Assembly: GCA_016870235.1 (NCBI GenBank)
Contig: VGCB01000071.1
Coordinates: forward strand, 1-9,014
Origin: Actinomycetota bacterium
GTDB lineage: Bacteria; Actinomycetota; Thermoleophilia; Gaiellales; Gaiellaceae
Length of the DNA: 9,014 nt
Reading direction: 5' to 3'
Positions 6,287-9,014 of the stretch are shown here, one piece after another. The notes below the pieces were generated by a model. That model saw nothing but the letters and a program-made list of their open reading frames with translations, had not been told where the DNA came from and searched no databases. Every line of letters begins with the position of its first letter. Within the stretch, counting starts at the first letter, position 1. A program made the position numbers and the translations under genes.

Positions 6287-9014
6287 GTCCCGGCCTCGAG
6301 ATCGGGGGAGAGGGCGACTGCCCGCCGGATCGTGTCGAGATCGAGCTCGCCGAGCCAGTCGTCGGTACGCGTCGCCACGACCTTCTCCGCCAGCTCGCGC
6401 TTCGACTCGAGCAGCTCGTCGATCCGCTCCTCGAGCGTGGCGCGGCAGATCATGCTGTGGACGAAGACGGGCTTCCGCTGCCCGAAGCGGTACGCGCGGT
6501 CGGTCGCCTGCTGCTCGACCGCGGGGTTCCACCAGCGGTCGAAGTGGAAGACGTGGTTCGCCGCTGGCAGGTTGAGGCCGCGGCCGCCCGCGCGGAGCGA
6601 GACGACCATCACCCGCGGCCCGTCCTCGCGCTCGAAGGCGTGCAGGAGCTCCTCGCGCCGGCGGGCGCCGAGGCCGCCGTGGAAGAAGCCGACCGCGACG
6701 CCGAGCGTCTCGGAGACGTGCGTGACGAGGCGCTCGAAGCCCGGGTACTGCGTGAACACGATCGCCTTGTCCGCAGCGGGCATCTCCGTCAGCAGCTCCA
6801 GCAGCCGGTCGAGCTTGCCGGAGCGGCCGTGGAGCGCGAGGCCCGTGGGCAGGACCATCTCGGGGTGGTTGCACACCTGCTTCAGCTGGCCGAGCATGGC
6901 GAGCACGGCGCCGCGGCGGTCGAACGTCCGCTCGTGCTCCTCGATCCGCGGCAGCCAGCGGTCGACGGTGGCGCGGTAGAGGGTCACCTGCTCGGCCGTC
7001 AGGCTGCACATCTCCTTCGTCACCGTCAGCGGTGGCAGCTCGAGGTCGACCTCGGGAGCGTCCTTCGCCCGGCGCAGGACGAACGGATGGACGATCTCGC
7101 GGAGGCGCTCGAGTGCGCGCACGTCGCCGGCCTGCTCGATCGGGCGCCCGAAAGAGCGCTCGAACCGCTCGCGCGAGCCGAGCAGGCCCGGGTTGACGAC
7201 GTCCATCAGCGCCCAGAGGTCGCCGAGGTTGTTCTCGACCGGCGTGCCCGTCATCGCAACCCGCCGGCGGGCGCGCAGGGAGCGCAGCGCGCGGGCGCGC
7301 TTGGTGAGGGCGTTCTTCACGTCCTGCGCCTCGTCGAGCAGCAGCCGGTCCCACTCGATCTCGGCCATGAGCTCGGCGTTGCGGGTGGCGACGTCGTAGG
7401 AGGTGACGACGACGTCGGCGTCGCGTGCGACGTCGAGGAACGCGTCGCCCCGGAGCCGCTGCGCGCCGTGGTGGAGGTGGACGTCGAGGCTCGGAGCGAA
7501 GCGCTCGAGCTCCCGCACCCACTGGCGCGCGACGCTCATCGGGCAGACGACGAGCGTCGGCCCGAGCCGCCTTGCCGGGATCTCCTCGCGCTCGGACACG
7601 AGCATCGCGATCGCCTGCACTGTCTTGCCGAGCCCCATGTCGTCGGCGAGAATCGCGCCGACGCCGAGATCGCCGAGCATGCGCAGCCAGCCGTGCCCGC
7701 GCTCCTGGAAGGGGAAGAGCGGAAGCGCCATCCCGGTCGGGGTCGGAAGCGCGTTGAACCGCCGCTCGTCGTCGCCCTGCAGGAGCTGCGCCAGGACGGG
7801 GTCGAGGGTGACCTCGCCGTGCTCGAGCCCTGCCTCCTCGGCGTCGAGCCCGGAGACGGCGCGGACGAGATCGACGATCGAGACGGCGCCGGAGTCGGCG
7901 CGGCGGCGGTCGAGGAAGCGGAGCGCGCGCTCGACGTCGCCGCGGCGCAGGGCGTGCCAGCGGCCGCCGGCGCGGATCAGTGGCTCCTTCGCGGCGGCGA
8001 GCTCGCGGAGCTCGCGCTCGTCGAGCACGGTGTCACCGAGCGCCAGCTTCCAGTCGAACTGCGCGAGCGCGGACGCGCCGAGGAGCCCGCTCGAGCGGAA
8101 CGACTCGGATGGCCGCCGCGCGACGAGGTTGACCCGGAGGCGGCCCGTGCCGCCGACCCACTCCGACGGAAGGAGGAGCACGACCCCACGGGCCTCGAGC
8201 CGGGGAGCCGCCTCCTGGAGGAGGAAGCGCACCGCGGCGGGGTCGATCTCGACGGCGCCCGGCTGTTCGAGGTCGAACGCGATCCCGCCCTGCGCGAGGA
8301 TCGGGTCGATCTCGTCGAGCTTGCGCGCGAGATCGCGGCGCGGGTCGCTTGCGCGGACGAACGCGAAGACGTCGCCGCGCCCCTGCCACAGGAGCTCCGC
8401 GGGCAGCGTCAGGGTCGGGTCGTCGCCCGCGTGGAGCCACGGGGCGAGCGTCGTCGTCGACTCGCCGTCGCCGTGGCGATGCTCGTCGAGGCGGAGCGTC
8501 ACCTCCCACGGGGCTGTCGAGCGCCGGGCGAGGCCGCTGTCGACCCAGCTCGAGATGCGCGTCTCGAGAGCGGCGTAGCCCGGGTTGCGCGGCAGGGAGG
8601 AGTCCTCGGCGGCGAGGCCGGCGAGGAAGAGGTCGAGCGTGCCGGACGTCCGCCCCCAGAGCGTGGCGTCGAGTCGCACGCCGGCCTCGCGCAGTCGCCG
8701 GCGCGCGAGCTGGTCGACGGCGAACGCGTACAGGTCGTGGACGGTTGCGTCGGCGTCGCCGTCGAAGGCGTCGCTGCACGCCGCCGGCAGCGCCGCGACG
8801 ACGGCGTCGAGCATCGAGAGGACGGTCTCGTCGAGCGTCGGCCCCCACATCGCGTGCCAGCTGCCGTCGTGGAACTCGAGGCTCGGGTGCACGAGCCCCT
8901 CGGTGACCGAGCGCTCCGCGAGCCGGACGACGGCGAGGATCGCGCGCGCGCTGCCGCCGAGGTCGTGGCCCGTCCGCATGCCCGCGAGGGCGACCAGGTC
9001 GACGAGCTCGAGCC
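6283..9014 (-). CDS. SNF2/Rad54-family helicase-like ATPase (N-terminus beyond the right edge)
   Basis: This is a large superfamily-2 DNA-dependent translocase ATPase. Positions are counted from the Met codon at 8979, although the frame is open for 11 more codons to the edge (LELVDLVALAG) and the true start lies outside. Residues about 255-390 match the SNF2-associated domain of bacterial members (DUF3670-like). The ATPase core follows: FPFQERG (422-428), Walker A DDMGLGKT (446-453), Ia VVCPMSVARQW (477-487), Walker B LLLDEAQD (546-553) with DEAQ instead of DEAH, and III MTGTPVENNLGDLW (576-589). The second lobe has IVFTQYPGFERL (740-751), VSLRAGGRGLNL (793-804), and motif VI QATDRAYRFGQ (824-834). 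All motifs are intact. DEAQ is usual in bacterial SNF2 proteins. The protein is expected to move along duplex DNA and remodel bound proteins rather than unwind strands. Its stop overlaps the SWIM gene start. Confidence 0.95.
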   Translation of the reverse strand, partial: LELVDLVALAGMRTGHDLGGSARAILAVVRLAERSVTEGLVHPSLEFHDGSWHAMWGPTLDETVLSMLDAVVAALPAACSDAFDGDADATVHDLYAFAVDQLARRRLREAGVRLDATLWGRTSGTLDLFLAGLAAEDSSLPRNPGYAALETRISSWVDSGLARRSTAPWEVTLRLDEHRHGDGESTTTLAPWLHAGDDPTLTLPAELLWQGRGDVFAFVRASDPRRDLARKLDEIDPILAQGGIAFDLEQPGAVEIDPAAVRFLLQEAAPRLEARGVVLLLPSEWVGGTGRLRVNLVARRPSESFRSSGLLGASALAQFDWKLALGDTVLDERELRELAAAKEPLIRAGGRWHALRRGDVERALRFLDRRRADSGAVSIVDLVRAVSGLDAEEAGLEHGEVTLDPVLAQLLQGDDERRFNALPTPTGMALPLFPFQERGHGWLRMLGDLGVGAILADDMGLGKTVQAIAMLVSEREEIPARRLGPTLVVCPMSVARQWVRELERFAPSLDVHLHHGAQRLRGDAFLDVARDADVVVTSYDVATRNAELMAEIEWDRLLLDEAQDVKNALTKRARALRSLRARRRVAMTGTPVENNLGDLWALMDVVNPGLLGSRERFERSFGRPIEQAGDVRALERLREIVHPFVLRRAKDAPEVDLELPPLTVTKEMCSLTAEQVTLYRATVDRWLPRIEEHERTFDRRGAVLAMLGQLKQVCNHPEMVLPTGLALHGRSGKLDRLLELLTEMPAADKAIVFTQYPGFERLVTHVSETLGVAVGFFHGGLGARRREELLHAFEREDGPRVMVVSLRAGGRGLNLPAANHVFHFDRWWNPAVEQQATDRAYRFGQRKPVFVHSMICRATLEERIDELLESKRELAEKVVATRTDDWLGELDLDTIRRAVALSPDLEAGT

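Noticed and set aside
6287..7522. Upstream extension of the SWIM frame to a 661-residue protein.
   Set aside because: The added part is Arg/Pro-rich and overlaps the intact SNF2 motifs in another frame. The GTGA overlap gives a natural start.
8033..8906. Overlapping 185- and 271-codon frames on both strands inside the SNF2 N-terminal region.
   Set aside because: Both products are Arg-dominated and lack any domain, as expected of shadows of the GC-rich helicase gene.
8977..8979. ATG at 8979 as the true start of the SNF2 protein.
   Set aside because: The frame stays open to the right edge with a plausible helix before it (LELVDLVALAG), and family members usually have a longer N-terminus.

Overview
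The window is about 70% G+C by eye, with third codon positions almost all G or C and several genes starting with GTG or TTG. The gene content fits a high-GC actinobacterium, possibly of the class Thermoleophilia (Gaiellales/Solirubrobacterales). That placement is an inference from composition and gene types; no rRNA or other marker gene is present. No tRNA, CRISPR array, insertion sequence or phage gene was seen.

Left part (1-3853), all on the minus strand. In transcription order it holds a small reductase of the RibD C-terminal/dihydrofolate-reductase-like family (3853-3278), a 14-helix DHA2 (EmrB/QacA) drug-efflux type MFS transporter (3058-1574), a second 12-helix MFS transporter (1483-296), and the start of an aldo/keto reductase (286 to the left edge). 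The two transporters are separated by 90 bp holding a very GC-rich inverted repeat. The second transporter and the aldo/keto reductase are 9 bp apart and are probably co-transcribed. The 219 bp before the DHA2 gene hold several small palindromes but no regulator gene.

Middle (3854-5386). A 237 bp divergent spacer separates the reductase from a plus-strand gene for a membrane-bound diguanylate cyclase. That protein has an N-terminal multi-helix membrane region and a complete GGDEF domain (GGEEF signature, RxxD inhibitory site), so it should make cyclic di-GMP in response to an unknown signal.

Right part (5387-9014). The diguanylate cyclase converges on a minus-strand pair. The upstream member is a large SNF2/Rad54-family helicase-like ATPase that runs off the right edge. 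Its stop codon overlaps the GTG start of a SWIM zinc-finger protein (GTGA overlap), so the two are translationally coupled and probably act together on nucleic acid. The 150 bp between the convergent stops carry two hairpins built from the same GGCGTCTC-type unit, best read as a bidirectional terminator or a REP-like intergenic repeat.

Overall this looks like ordinary chromosomal actinobacterial sequence. The least understood parts are the SNF2-SWIM pair and the repeat cluster at the convergent junction. I found no convincing sign of a wholly new system.
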